Assembly: GCA_012934845.2 (NCBI GenBank)
Contig: WNNJ02000217.1
Coordinates: 62,001-126,000 of the forward strand
Length of the DNA stretch: 64,000 nt
DNA from: Pomphorhynchus laevis
Lineage: Eukaryota; Acanthocephala; Palaeacanthocephala; Echinorhynchida; Pomphorhynchidae
Direction: 5' to 3'
Below, piece by piece: positions 34,620 to 44,300 of the stretch. The notes under the pieces were generated by a model. That model worked only from the letters and a program-made list of their open reading frames with translations, was not told where the DNA came from and searched no databases. The translations under genes were made by a program, and so were the position numbers. The stretch's first letter is position 1, and each line of letters opens with the position of its first letter.

Positions 34620-37130
34620 TGAAATGTTTTGTAGCAAAGTTCGAAGATTTGTCGCTAAAGCATTATCACCAACATTGTCATCAAGTTTTATCGCCAAATA
34701 TATGATTTTTGGATTAAAACGCTTACTTCAATGTACTCTTTGGCAGGTAAGACGTACTCCAGGTATGTTCCGGGTACTCAATCCATTTACAGGTACGTTT
34801 GCCAGGTACGTTCCGGGTACTCATTCCATACCTAATTCCATGTACTCATTAGGCATGAAAGGATTGAACGACCTGGCGATAAAAGGAATAAGAACAATAG
34901 ACTTAAAAATATTAAAACAATATTAAATATTAAGTCAAAAATTAATATTAAATAGTAAATCAAAAACTATAAGAATGAGAAGATTTTTGGATTAAAACGT
35001 TTAATTCCATGTACTTATTAGGATTGAATGACGTGGTGGTACAAGGAATTGGCATAAGTAGTATAGTACATAATAAACAACTATATTATAATAATCCGGT
35101 TGAACGCAAGCCAAGAAGTCATGGCGATAAAAGGAATAAGAAAAATAGAGTTACAAATATTAAAAAAGATATGTATATAAATGAACAATTAGAAATATTA
35201 AAACAACTTTTAAGAGATAATAAGCTAAAATTCCTTTATTCCTAAACTAAGATGTAAACTGTTACTGCCACTAGGACGAAAAATGTGTAATTATAATAGA
35301 GAATTAAAATCAATATGTAATAATGATATTAGAAACATTCTAGAAACAGAATGCAATTGCAAAATTATTAGTTTTGATAAAATTAATAAACATATGTATA
35401 AGGTATAAGGTGTTACCACCATTAGGACGGAAAATTTGTAATTATAATAAAGAATTGAAATCAATATGTAACGATAATATTATAAACATCATAGAAACAG
35501 AATGCAATAGCAAAAGTCTTAATTTTGATAAAATAAATGAACATATATGTACCCATAATCTAGAACTAATTGAAAACAATTTATTAAGAAAAATTAAATA
35601 ATAATATCAATAGAAATAAAAATTACAATTCGTTATATAACGACTTAAATTCTTACTTTTGTAAGCTGATTAATAGTGAAAGCTCGAATATATCTAAGAT
35701 AAACATTTAGAAAGATTATATAAACTTATAAAAATTAAAGGATAACTATATAATAACAACTATTGATAAAGCTAGTAATAACTTTGTCTTCAAATGCAAA
35801 ACGCTTTATTATGATATACTGATGAAAGAAGTTAATTATAATGATTTAAATATAATACAACATATGAATGTAGTGAGTTAAGTTTAGAAACAATTATTAC
35901 AAGTCTTTGTTCTATAATAACGATTTAAATTCTTATCTTTAAAAACAAAAATAACAAACAATTATAAAAGAAAAGATAAAATTAATAAAGATATGTATAC
36001 AAAACTTACTGAATTAAAGCATAACTATATAATAACAACTGTTGATAAAGCTAGTAATAACTTTGTCTTCATATGCAAAAATCTTTATTACGATGTACGG
36101 ATGAAAGATGTTAATTCTAATGATTTAAATGTAAATCCAACATATGAACGTAGTAAGTTGAGTTTTGAAACAATTATTACAAGTCACTGTTCTATAATGG
36201 ATAAAAAGGGTATAAAGGTTGAATTAGATAATAAAACTATACCCATATTATATTGGAATCCAAAATTACATAAAAATCCAATAAAACCTAGGTTCATATG
36301 TAGTGCGTTTAAATGTACATTAAAAACACTTTATGTTTATATGAAAATATACTTTGATAAAAAATCGCTTTCGGTTTATATGAATAAAATACTTAAAATA
36401 ATTAAAACACACTTCAAAAATTATTGTAGGGTAATCGAAATTAATACTAGGATAAAACACTATTTCAATATTAATTCTACAAAAGAATTTTTAGAACAGA
36501 CAAAAGTAATAAATTTTTAGAATATAAATGCGTACGATTTTAGTACGCTTTATACAAATCTAGATTTAGCAGATATTAAAGATGCATTAGAACTACTTAT
36601 ATTGCAAAGATGGTATATTTAAATTTACAAGAAACATATTTTGCGTGAGCATTCATGCATACCATATAATATAAAATATAATACATTAAATAATGAAATT
36701 TTAAGAATTGCAACAATTTGTAACGATATTGGCTTTCTTCAAAATCATTTAAATAATTTAATAGATACATATTTTAAACCAGGTTACTATAAAAATATCA
36801 TCAAACAAAAAATAGTAAAATATATAAATCAACACAATAATATTAAAAATAAATCTAAACTTATAAGCCGAAAATATATATGAATGGATAGTAAATAATA
36901 TGTTCTGTATTAGAATAAGAAATTACACAAGATGATCGAATTTTATCAGAGGAAATACATCATCAGCGTGCATTTGGCGATGCTGCTATGTTGTGTTGAG
37001 GAAAAAGGGCCGAAATATGATTACATATCGGTTCTATAGCTTCTCCTTGAAGACCTCTAATCTTTATTCGAATATATTATAGATTATTTATTAATCAATT
37101 CATAAAAATTGATTTTTATTTTATATTTTA
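34620..37130 (+). mobile_element. PLE copy (endonuclease-lacking family), with 3' module
   Basis: The N-terminal region (about 34850-35250) encodes a basic segment, NNPVERKPRSHGDKRNKKNR. A direct repeat of the 5' part is seen (GATTTTTGGATTAAAACG at about 34705 and 34985). RT segments lie at 35993-36520 (LYWNPKLHKNPIKPRFICSA, motif A as FSTLYTNLDLAD at about 36540) and 36641-36883 (thumb, CNDIGFLQNHLNNLIDTYF). Motifs B and C between them are missing. The conserved 3' module follows at about 36950-37130. Several frame breaks make it dead. Confidence 0.75.
35993..36520 (+). pseudogene. PLE RT N-terminal and finger region
   Basis: 175 codons: TTVDKASNNFVFICKNLYYD, IPILYWNPKLHKNPIKPRF and KTHFKNYCRVIEINTRIKHY. 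The PKLHK block is the PLE counterpart of the RT finger motif. A short tandem duplication (KTLYVYMKIYFDKKSLSVYM) distinguishes it from the 53-55 kb copy. The frame breaks just before motif A. Confidence 0.75.
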
Positions 37131-37288
37131 ATTATAAATTCTTTCGTTATATAAATATAAAGCACAAAGCTCATGCATAGAGCTTATGCTAAATTCTCAC
37201 TGATGATTCAGATTAAAGGTAGATCTGCTTTTCGAGCTTTGAACACTGTTTAAGCGTGTCTTAAGGTGCCTATGGATGATTATTGAAG

Positions 37289-37334
37289 TCACTGTACTGA
37301 TGAGCTTTTTTAGAGCGAAACGCGTCTACCGTTC
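37289..37334 (+). ncRNA. hammerhead-ribozyme-like motif (type I, minimal)
   Basis: The core CTGATGA is at 37297-37303. Stem II is GCTT pairing with GAGC (4 bp including one G-T, loop TTTTA). GAAA follows at 37317-37320. Stem III is a minimal A-C/G-T stem around GC, giving GAAACGCGTC, with the predicted cleavage site after C37326. Stem I is GTA/TAC, one mismatch, then CA/TG. Animal PLEs are known to carry minimal type I hammerheads with very short stem III. This one lies about 160 bp past the 3' module of a PLE. Activity is unproven, and chance cannot be excluded without a model score. Confidence 0.55.
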
Positions 37335-37389
37335 TTAAAGTTTGTCGTCACACATATGATGACTGGGATACGTAGCGACTTTAAATACT

Positions 37390-38270
37390 GCGAAAATAAT
37401 TAGGTTATGGGCATTCTCTGGATATGCGAATATGTTGAAGATCTTAACCAAACATTTCTCGGTGGTTGCGGAAGATGTATCTGCACACGCAAAAGCAAAT
37501 GGAAACCGGCTGTATTCATCTATTGCAGTAAGTAACGCATCCTATTATTGGATGGCAGTATGTCTTTAAAATCAAATGAAAGTCTCTGAAATGGTTTCGA
37601 CGATTTAATTAGATTAGTAAGAGGCGGCCGAAAAAAACTGTGGCTTCAAAGTAGCACAAGTTGAACAACTACGTATTACATCACGAACATCTGCAATAAA
37701 GTATGGAAGATTTCTAGTACGTATAAAATGCCAAAGCCTAGTCTCACCAGGATGTCAAAGATCTCGTAAAGATTTTGCAGTTGCGTACTTGATTTTCCAT
37801 CTTGACAGTAAACGAAATCCCTTGATAGTAAGTAAGCTGAGGTCTTTTGAGATCCCGCACGGAAAGTGATGTTAAATTTGTATTCATCGAGTTCCAAACG
37901 CCATCTGAGAATTTTGTCATTTTTGGTTCGCTTACTTTGAGAGCTGAATATGTATGATATTGATCACTGATCAGTAAGTATAGTAAACGGCCGAATCGCA
38001 AGATAACGTCTCCAATATCGTATTGCCTCTATAATGGCTAACGCTTCCTTTTTACAGATGAGAATTTTTGAGATTGTCGATTCAAATAGAGGGAAAAGAA
38101 GGCCACAGGTTTGCCATTTTGAGACAAACACGCTGCGATCGCCTGATTGCTAGCATAAGTTTCTACTGTAAATGGAAGATTGAAATCTAAGCATGATAAA
38201 GTGGCTTTTGATATTTGATGTTTTATTTTTAAAGCCAAATTCAAAAGTCACGCATGCAGCCAAAACGTCA
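37390..38270 (-). mobile_element. Ty3/Gypsy fossil 7, RNase H to integrase piece
   Basis: The minus strand encodes an RNase H block at about 38040-38240 (LPFTVETYASNQAIAACL, KPVAFFSLYLNRQSQ). The following junction, YKFNITFRAGSQKTSAYLLS, is at about 37830, and decayed integrase sequence extends down to about 37390. It is a broken fossil without visible LTRs. Confidence 0.75.
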
Positions 38271-38283
38271 TTGAGATGGATCA

Positions 38284-38324
38284 TACTACTGATGAGCTCT
38301 GCCGGTCATATCTGACGTCTAGTA
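38284..38324 (+). ncRNA. degenerate hammerhead-like motif
   Basis: CTGATGAG at 38289-38296 is bracketed by a perfect 5-bp stem I: TACTA at 38284-38288 pairs with TAGTA at 38320-38324. GTC (38317-38319) sits at the cleavage position. The GAAA part of the core is not preserved (TGAC instead) and stem II is poor, so it would be a dead relative of the 37.3-kb motif if the two are related. Confidence 0.3.
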
Positions 38325-38329
38325 GTGAC

Positions 38330-39245
38330 GAATAGTATGCTGACTTTTGAGTATAGTCCAGTAAGTGCCGACAGCAGTTTTTAACATACTGCCGCATTCC
38401 AATGGAATCCTGGACCGTTGTTTTTCAAGCATCTTTGATGCAAACTCTTATATATATCACTATGTTTTCCTCACAAGGAGCATAAACACCAGGCAGCATT
38501 CTATATATTTTCATCTGACCAATAAATAGAACCGATTCGGTTTTTAATACGAAAGTCACCTTGAGTGACCTAGCAACTATTTGATAGAAATATAATCATC
38601 TGTCACAGGATCACCAGGCGATTTCAATAGATCTTCATGATCTCATACTGAACAATCTATGATAAGCATGCCAGAGAGCATCTCGAACAATGCAGTTTCT
38701 GAAGATCATGATGGAAGATTTTATATACTGTGTGAAATCTGATAATCCTGAATTCGTAGCCTAGCCAAGAGCGCAAGCCAAGTACGAAGAGCGACAGTTC
38801 AAATCTCAGATGAATCAACTTTCGGAAAGGAGAAGTGCTGGTAGTCAGCCTTCTGATGAGCCCGTGGCTATCAATATGTTGCAGAAAAAGCAAACAAAAC
38901 GAAAACGGATGTGGCAATGGTGTAGTTAGTAGTCATGGTGTATGGCATTAAAGTTATGATATAAGGATTATGTAGCTGGTTTTCATTGCGAAAGTCACCT
39001 TGTGTGACTATCACCTATTCAATATATAATATTTTTACATATGATATTATATATAATATAATATTTATATATAATATTTATGTAATATTATATATATTTG
39101 TTACCTATATCTAACAAGACGGCCTTCTAGTCTACAGGCGATCACAAAAGTTCGGCAGTATATTGTAGAAATATTATTGCAGTCTGTGGGATGATTTCCA
39201 ATACCCAGTTATGTCCGTTGTCTCCCGTTTACGTATTAGTAACGA
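38330..39245. other. gene-free stretch with small repeats
   Basis: A block near 38544 (CGAAAGTCACCTTGAGTGAC) recurs near 38981 (CGAAAGTCACCTTGTGTGAC). A plus-strand open stretch at about 38700-38930 (KYEERQFKSQMNQLSERRSA) is not recognised. An AT dinucleotide-rich part lies at about 39035-39100. Confidence 0.45.
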
Positions 39246-39249
39246 ATAT

Positions 39250-39670
39250 AATGCCGTATACACCTCATGAAACATATAAAACCGGTAAGGTTTTGTATCA
39301 TTTCATAAAAACATTGCATTTGCTTCAAACTCAAGATGTTTTCGAAAACAATCTTTGCTAGTATAGTTGAAACATTTTCATTCGCCTTCACAAGATCTTC
39401 GTCAACTGCTACAACATATATATTAGATTGAAAATTTTATAAGCCTTCCTTAGCGTAACTTTTTCAAGACCAAATTACGCAAAATATGCTGTAGCAGTTG
39501 ACGAAGATTTTGTGAAGGCGAATGAAAATGTTTCAACTATACTAGCAAAAAGTGTTTTCAGAAACATTTTAGGTTTGAAGCAAATTCAATTTCTTTTGAG
39601 AAATGATCCAAAATCTGTCCGATTTTATATGCTTCCTAAGGTGCATCGTGACATCAATTTATGTCCAGAT
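39250..39670. repeat. foldback inverted duplication 1 in PLE
   Basis: The left arm, about 39250-39420, is the reverse complement of the right arm, about 39487-39670, with about 65 bp between. The arms are very similar near the centre and diverge outward. The right arm is the coding-strand PLE sequence. Confidence 0.8.
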
Positions 39671-40224
39671 AGACTGATCGTGAACTGTATGAACACATTA
39701 ATTGAACTATTGAGTAGGTACATAGATTTGTTGTTGAATCCCTTATTGAATAATGTAGTTGAAAATCTAAAAAGTACATTTTATTTTTTTGTGCCGTTTT
39801 AAAGAGAGAGATGAAAAACAACAATTCTTGATAATGTCATTTTATGTACACTAGACGTGGTGTCGCTCGTTACGAACATTTCTATTATAGAAGGTCTGAG
39901 AGCGTTGAGTAGGGTTTCACTATGGATGCCTAAACTGGAAGCTGATTATATTGTTAATGCAACGGAAGTTGTATTACGGAATAACGTCATCTCTTTTGAG
40001 GGAAAGTTCGATAAACAATAGAACCGGCAATGGGCCGCCATTAGCCACGACATACGCAATTATCTTCATGAATATTTTTGAATTTGAACTATTAGGGACA
40101 ACCGAAAATAATCCACATAAGTGGCTAAGATACATATACGATGTCTTTATGGTTTGGACATTAGGAGAAGATGGTCTGAATTAATTCATTTCGCATATGA
40201 TCATATTACATAATAATATCACCC

Positions 40225-40925
40225 ATATTATTAGATTATTCTCAAGTATTCTTAATGCTTTGTATCTTGATTTCGTCGTACTAGATAATTTTATTATTCG
40301 ACTGGTCTCATTTTGTATAACCGCTCGTATCGTAACTATGACAACTATGTGCATGCAGATATATTGCTGTGGATTTCGGTTTTCTATAAGATGATGCTTT
40401 GAAAGTAACATTATTGTTATACTTATACTGTTCAGTGCTCACATCGAAAAAACTTACAGGAGCTTGTCTCTCACATTTAAATTTGAGAAGTCCACTGTCA
40501 AGTGGAACACTGTTAAGTTCAATGTTATCCCCACTTTTAAGTCCTATGTTAAGTGGACTTTAGTTCACTGTTACGTTCAATGTAAAGTGAACTTCTCAAA
40601 TTTAAATGTGAGAGACAAGATCCAGTAAGTTTTATTCGAAGTGCGCTCTGAACGATATAAGTATAACAATAATGTTACTTTCGAAAGGTCATCTTATAGG
40701 AAACCGGAATCCGCCGCAATGTACCTAGTTGTCATGTACATATTTGTCATACAATGTACCTAATTGCAAATACACATAGTAATTAGTTATTAGTCATAAC
40801 ATATTTAGTTATGCTACTAAACGAGCGGTTATACAAAATGAGACCAGTCGAATAATAAAATTATCTAGTACGACGAAATCAAAAAACGAAACATTAAGAA
40901 TACTCAAGAATAATCTATTAGTACT
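40225..40925. repeat. foldback inverted duplication 2 in PLE
   Basis: The left arm, about 40225-40496, is inverted relative to the right arm, about 40586-40925, with about 90 bp between. The right arm carries about 70 extra bases. The right arm encodes the PLE post-RT segment with YRKP on the plus strand; the left arm encodes it on the minus strand. Confidence 0.82.
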
Positions 40926-40929
40926 AGGA

Positions 40930-41635
40930 TATGCGTCTGCTTGGATAAATAAGGAGATTAATAGAAGTAGCAATTTCGATCGCCGTGACTTTCTTTAAAT
41001 CCTAACTTATCATTTAAAGTAAATCATTTTCACTCTTAAAAAGTCGTAGGCAGTAAAAAAATCTAAAATAATTCACACAGTTCATATTAAGATCCAAAAG
41101 AAAAAATCAATAACTTTGATATTTTTAGAAAATAATCCAACAATAGTAGAAAAATAGAATTATCTTAACGATTAAAACGATTTCAAAAGAAATTTTTGCT
41201 AGATGGTGGCACATATGCATGATGGCACACGTACTTATTTATTTTCTTGGTTGTAAATATAGTACAAACATTGGATTGTAAAATTGCATAGAATTTTTAA
41301 TTTTATTAAATTTTGTTATTTCTAATTATTTTTTAATGTATATCACATATATACTCTCTATGCTTATTCTAGATATGTATCAGTTTCTGAATTATTTAAA
41401 ATACAAAATGTACAATAAAATTCTTCAACATTATGAAATTGCTGTCTATTAGATGCTAAAAATATAAATGACAGTTTGTGAGAAATCAAAATTTTTTAAA
41501 TTAAAAAGCAGTCAACTGCTTTTCAAACGTAATTTTATGATGATTTAATTTACTAAATTGCTAAACTATCTAGCTGCTAAACTTCGGGTTTAAATTGTGA
41601 AAGCTATTTTATAAAATTGTTTTTAATATTTTAAT
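40930..41635. other. gene-free AT-rich stretch
   Basis: No coding signal or repeat family recognised. Confidence 0.5.
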
Positions 41636-41691
41636 TTGATAATATATAGTATATTATTAATATTATATTATTATAAATTTCTAAATATAGA

Positions 41692-41857
41692 AATCGTCAA
41701 AGAAGGTAGTTGCCTAGGAATATATCTCCAGCCGACTCCAAAAGGATGCCGTATTCCCTCGTTGCACAGCTGCACTGATTCGTTGCATGATCCAGCTGAA
41801 TGTGCGTTTATCTCCTGTTGCCCGCCCAACCTCGAAAAGCATCTAAAAGCATTATAA
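41692..41857 (+). other. cysteine-rich open stretch, exon-like
   Basis: A 166-bp segment much less AT-rich than its surroundings follows an AAATATAG acceptor-like site and ends in a stop. Its frame reads VKEGSCLGIYLQPTPKGC, then HSCTDSLHD and AFISCCPPNLEKHL, giving a C, C, C, C, CC spacing. The minus strand is also open, so the coding strand is not settled. I recognise no family. It lies next to a LINE 3' end, and its composition may simply reflect an unrecognised repeat. Confidence 0.25.
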
Positions 41858-41869
41858 ATGTTTGTAGAA

Positions 41870-42262
41870 ACAATAATATACACAAATTGTACATTGTACA
41901 ATATTATTATTCCAATACATACCAAAGCCAAAAAGCTATACAGGCGGAGTCCAAAAAAAGAAGAAAAGCAAATGGTCAGTCAACGTAGCTAATTAGGGTA
42001 TTCCAGTGGTAGTGTTGAATGGCGGCATTGTTCACGTATCCATTTGTAGCATCGTGATTTAAACGTTCTCAAACTGGGGGCTGCAACGACTTCCTCAGGC
42101 AACGAATTCCACATGTTAATTCCTCTCCTCGAGAGTCTATACACTTTTGGTAATCTGCCAAATCCAAATTTATACAAGACTCTGCTATGTCCCCGCAACT
42201 GACCTACCCGCCTAGTGATTACATCGGTGGGATAACCCACCGCATCATTCGACATATGCCAT
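41870..42262 (-). mobile_element. CR1-like LINE 3' end, severely 5'-truncated
   Basis: The same family as 22388-23490. The minus strand encodes IWHMSNDAVGYPTDVITRRV and the terminal GRLPKVYRLSRRGINMWNSL. It continues to SLRTFKSRCYKWIREQC and a stop at about 41989. The 3' UTR (GGACTCCGCCTGTATAGC) ends in GGTATGTATTGGAATAATAA. The coding part is open, so this insertion is fairly young. Confidence 0.85.
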
Positions 42263-42474
42263 ATAATATAATTCAAATTACTGCAATTTTTGGTAACATT
42301 TTCTAATCATAAAGTTTATACTTATTTTAGTTAATTATAATTTAACTTATTTTCCATCATTAATGATGGGAAAATCAATGTACACAACGAAAATAGTTTT
42401 AAATGTCAACACTTGTTTAATGATTGACTTTCTTCACATTCTCTTGCTCGATTGATGTTGGCCATACCTTGAGT

Positions 42475-42508
42475 ATTGAAATATTAATATTTCAATACTA
42501 AAAATATT
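42475..42508. repeat. perfect palindrome before the PEX19 terminal exon
   Basis: AGTATTGAAATATT is followed directly by its reverse complement, centred at about 42490, and more AATATT-rich palindromic sequence continues to 42540. It could form a hairpin within the proposed intron. Confidence 0.6.
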
Positions 42509-42773
42509 TAAAATATTAATATTTTTATCGAAAATATTAATTTTATGAATTTATAGGTACGAATACTGCGAGAGAAAAGATTTTATCCAAAAAATTATCT
42601 GGGATATTTATTGGAATTTGTATAAGGCTTTATTAGGATTAATTTTTTTTCACCAAATTTCTTTGTTCATATAAATTTATAAAACTATAAAGAATTAAAA
42701 AAGGATATTTTAATACAAAACACCAAATTCATGTTTCAGAAAGTTCTTGAAATGCTTTAATATTCTCATTTAG

Positions 42774-43345
42774 GTATATCAGATTCTGAAAAAGATTTTG
42801 ATCAATCTCAAGTTCTTAATTTTGTTTACGATGATTTCGACGACGAACAAAATGAAATGTTGAATTGTGTGAACACTAACTTTGAATTAAAATTTAAAGA
42901 GCCCACTATTGACTCTTCTTTTGAAACAAGAAAATTTGAAGACTTATCCGATAATCTTGTAAACGCCAAGGACGATGGCTTATTAGATATGATTTTTGAA
43001 ACCGTTTTAAATAAACAATACATGCTTCCATTTATAAATAATGCTGTTCAGTTGTATCAGGAATGGTACGAAAGCAACAAGAACAACGAGTCAAATGAGG
43101 ATGACAGTAGTTGGCAGCAGTTCTGTCAACATCATCACATTATCAACATGCTTCATAAAATGTATATGATGGAGGTGTTAAATAAAACTCAAATTCTAGA
43201 ATTATTTCATCAATTACGAGAACTCGGAAATCCACCGGCTGAGTTAATGGATGTTAACAAACAACTTAACGGGTTGTTTAACTTTGATAATGTCACGGAG
43301 GAGTTAAACGATATTTTAAAATCTGATAATTGCCTGGTAATGTAA
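42774..43345 (+). CDS. PEX19: PEX19 peroxisomal biogenesis factor, terminal exon
   Basis: Encodes 189 full codons after an acceptor at 42773. Family marks in order: VYDDFDDEQNEM, YQEWYESN (human YPEWLQSH), LRELGNPPAELMD (human LQDLGHPPKELAG), LFNFD (human LNFD) and a C-terminal CLVM, a CaaX farnesylation box like human CLIM. PEX19 is the cytosolic receptor and chaperone that carries peroxisomal membrane proteins to PEX3. The C-terminal domain is the cargo-binding part. Joined to the proposed exon 1 the protein would be about 233 residues, against 299 in human. The middle is short and divergent, so extra exons may be missing. Identification rests on the C-terminal half. Confidence 0.85.
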
Positions 43346-43633
43346 TTAGACGTTTTTTCGAAAAAGGCAAATGCTGTTAAGACACTATTTAAAATGTTAC
43401 GATAAATCGTTTACATCTGTTTTGATAATTAATGATATCTTTTAAAATCATCAATTTTTTTAAAGAGGTTACCATATTTTCCTCACAATTAGGCCATAAA
43501 TCGATCGGGTGTTCGGTGGGTCTTAAATACGCATCAAGTTTAAAAACCTGCCAAAATGTTGTGCAACTTTGATAAGCACATTTTAATGCGTATGATTAAC
43601 TTCTGTTCATTTTGTGTTCTTTAGCATGCGCGT

Positions 43634-43664
43634 TATAATTTGATTCTTTATGAATCAAATTATA
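43634..43664 (+). other. hairpin in the presumed PEX19 3' UTR
   Basis: A perfect 13-bp stem: TATAATTTGATTC at 43634-43646 pairs with its complement at 43652-43664, with loop TTTAT. It lies about 290 bp past the PEX19 stop codon. Confidence 0.65.
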
Positions 43665-43945
43665 CAATTATATCAAATTTCAGACATGTACCGTAACTGA
43701 AAATTTTCAAAGAATCTAGCTCGTATTATTGTAAAAAGGCACTTCAGGGGAAACCGAATATCACTCAAAAACATAATTATCGTGGCGCTGATTCATAATT
43801 CATATTTTAGTTTTTAGTTTCCAAATTTTTCAAATGCCATATTTGGCAAATGAAATAATTTAAAGGCATTTAATTGAGTAAATTAATCTATATTTTTTAA
43901 TTTAAAACTTTTGTATTCTGAGATTTTGTTATTTCGTTCATAATC

Positions 43946-43951
43946 AATAAA
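43946..43951 (+). terminator. likely PEX19 poly(A) signal
   Basis: AATAAA about 600 bp past the stop codon, followed by a T-rich run at about 43958-43975 that fits a downstream element. Other AATAAA hexamers are common in this AT-rich DNA, so the choice is tentative. Confidence 0.4.
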
Positions 43952-44300
43952 AATATATTTTTTTTTGTTTTATTCAATACTTTGTTTATTGGAATAGTTA
44001 AATGGCGATAAACATTTTTATTCGTCAATTATTTGTTTCCGGTATTTCGGTGGCTCACTATTTTCGAAAAATCGTCTGAGAATATTTTTCTTATGTCAGT
44101 GTAGTCTTTCGGCATGGGGCGGAACAAACATACTGAGTTAAATGCTTTTATGAACTTACCATAATACTTAATCATGCGTTTTAAGATAAGATAAGGAATT
44201 TCTTAAATAACTAACAACCACTAAAAAATAACGAAAAGAGAGAAAAAAAATGCAGTTCAAATAAGACAACTCATAATAGCATTTAGTCTTCATAATGATG

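Larger units (their letters stand above)
39250..40925 (+). mobile_element. second PLE type (Neptune/Poseidon-like RT) with two foldbacks
   Basis: The plus strand encodes KANENVSTILAKSVFRNILG and VRFYMLPKVHRDINLCPDRL. Motif A follows as CTLDVVSLVTNISI (about 39840), motif B is near TGNGPPLATTYAIIFMNIFE (about 40030), and the catalytic box is WLRYIYDVFMVW (about 40115), where the first aspartate of YIDD is replaced. The post-RT segment VTFERSSYRKPESAAMYL is at about 40670. Both ends carry inverted partial copies (39250-39420 and 40225-40496). It is dead, with several frame breaks. Confidence 0.75.
33397..42773 (+). other. proposed PEX19 intron, filled with retroelements
   Basis: About 9.4 kb between the two proposed exons. 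It holds a plus-strand PLE with its 3' module (about 34.6-37.1 kb), a hammerhead-like motif (37.3 kb), a minus-strand Gypsy piece (37.4-38.3 kb) and a second PLE type with foldbacks (39.2-40.9 kb). A cysteine-rich ORF (41.7 kb) and a minus-strand LINE 3' end (41.9-42.3 kb) follow. The acceptor is TATTCTCATTTAG, a good pyrimidine-rich 3' splice site ending at 42773. Confidence 0.5.

Noticed and set aside
38850-38885. CTGATGAGCCCGTGGC as a third hammerhead
   Set aside because: Stem II is fine but GAAA is replaced by TATC and there is no cleavage triplet or stem I.
43946-44200. Further exons of PEX19 downstream
   Set aside because: The terminal exon ends with a CaaX box and stop, and the following DNA is AT-rich without open coding sequence.
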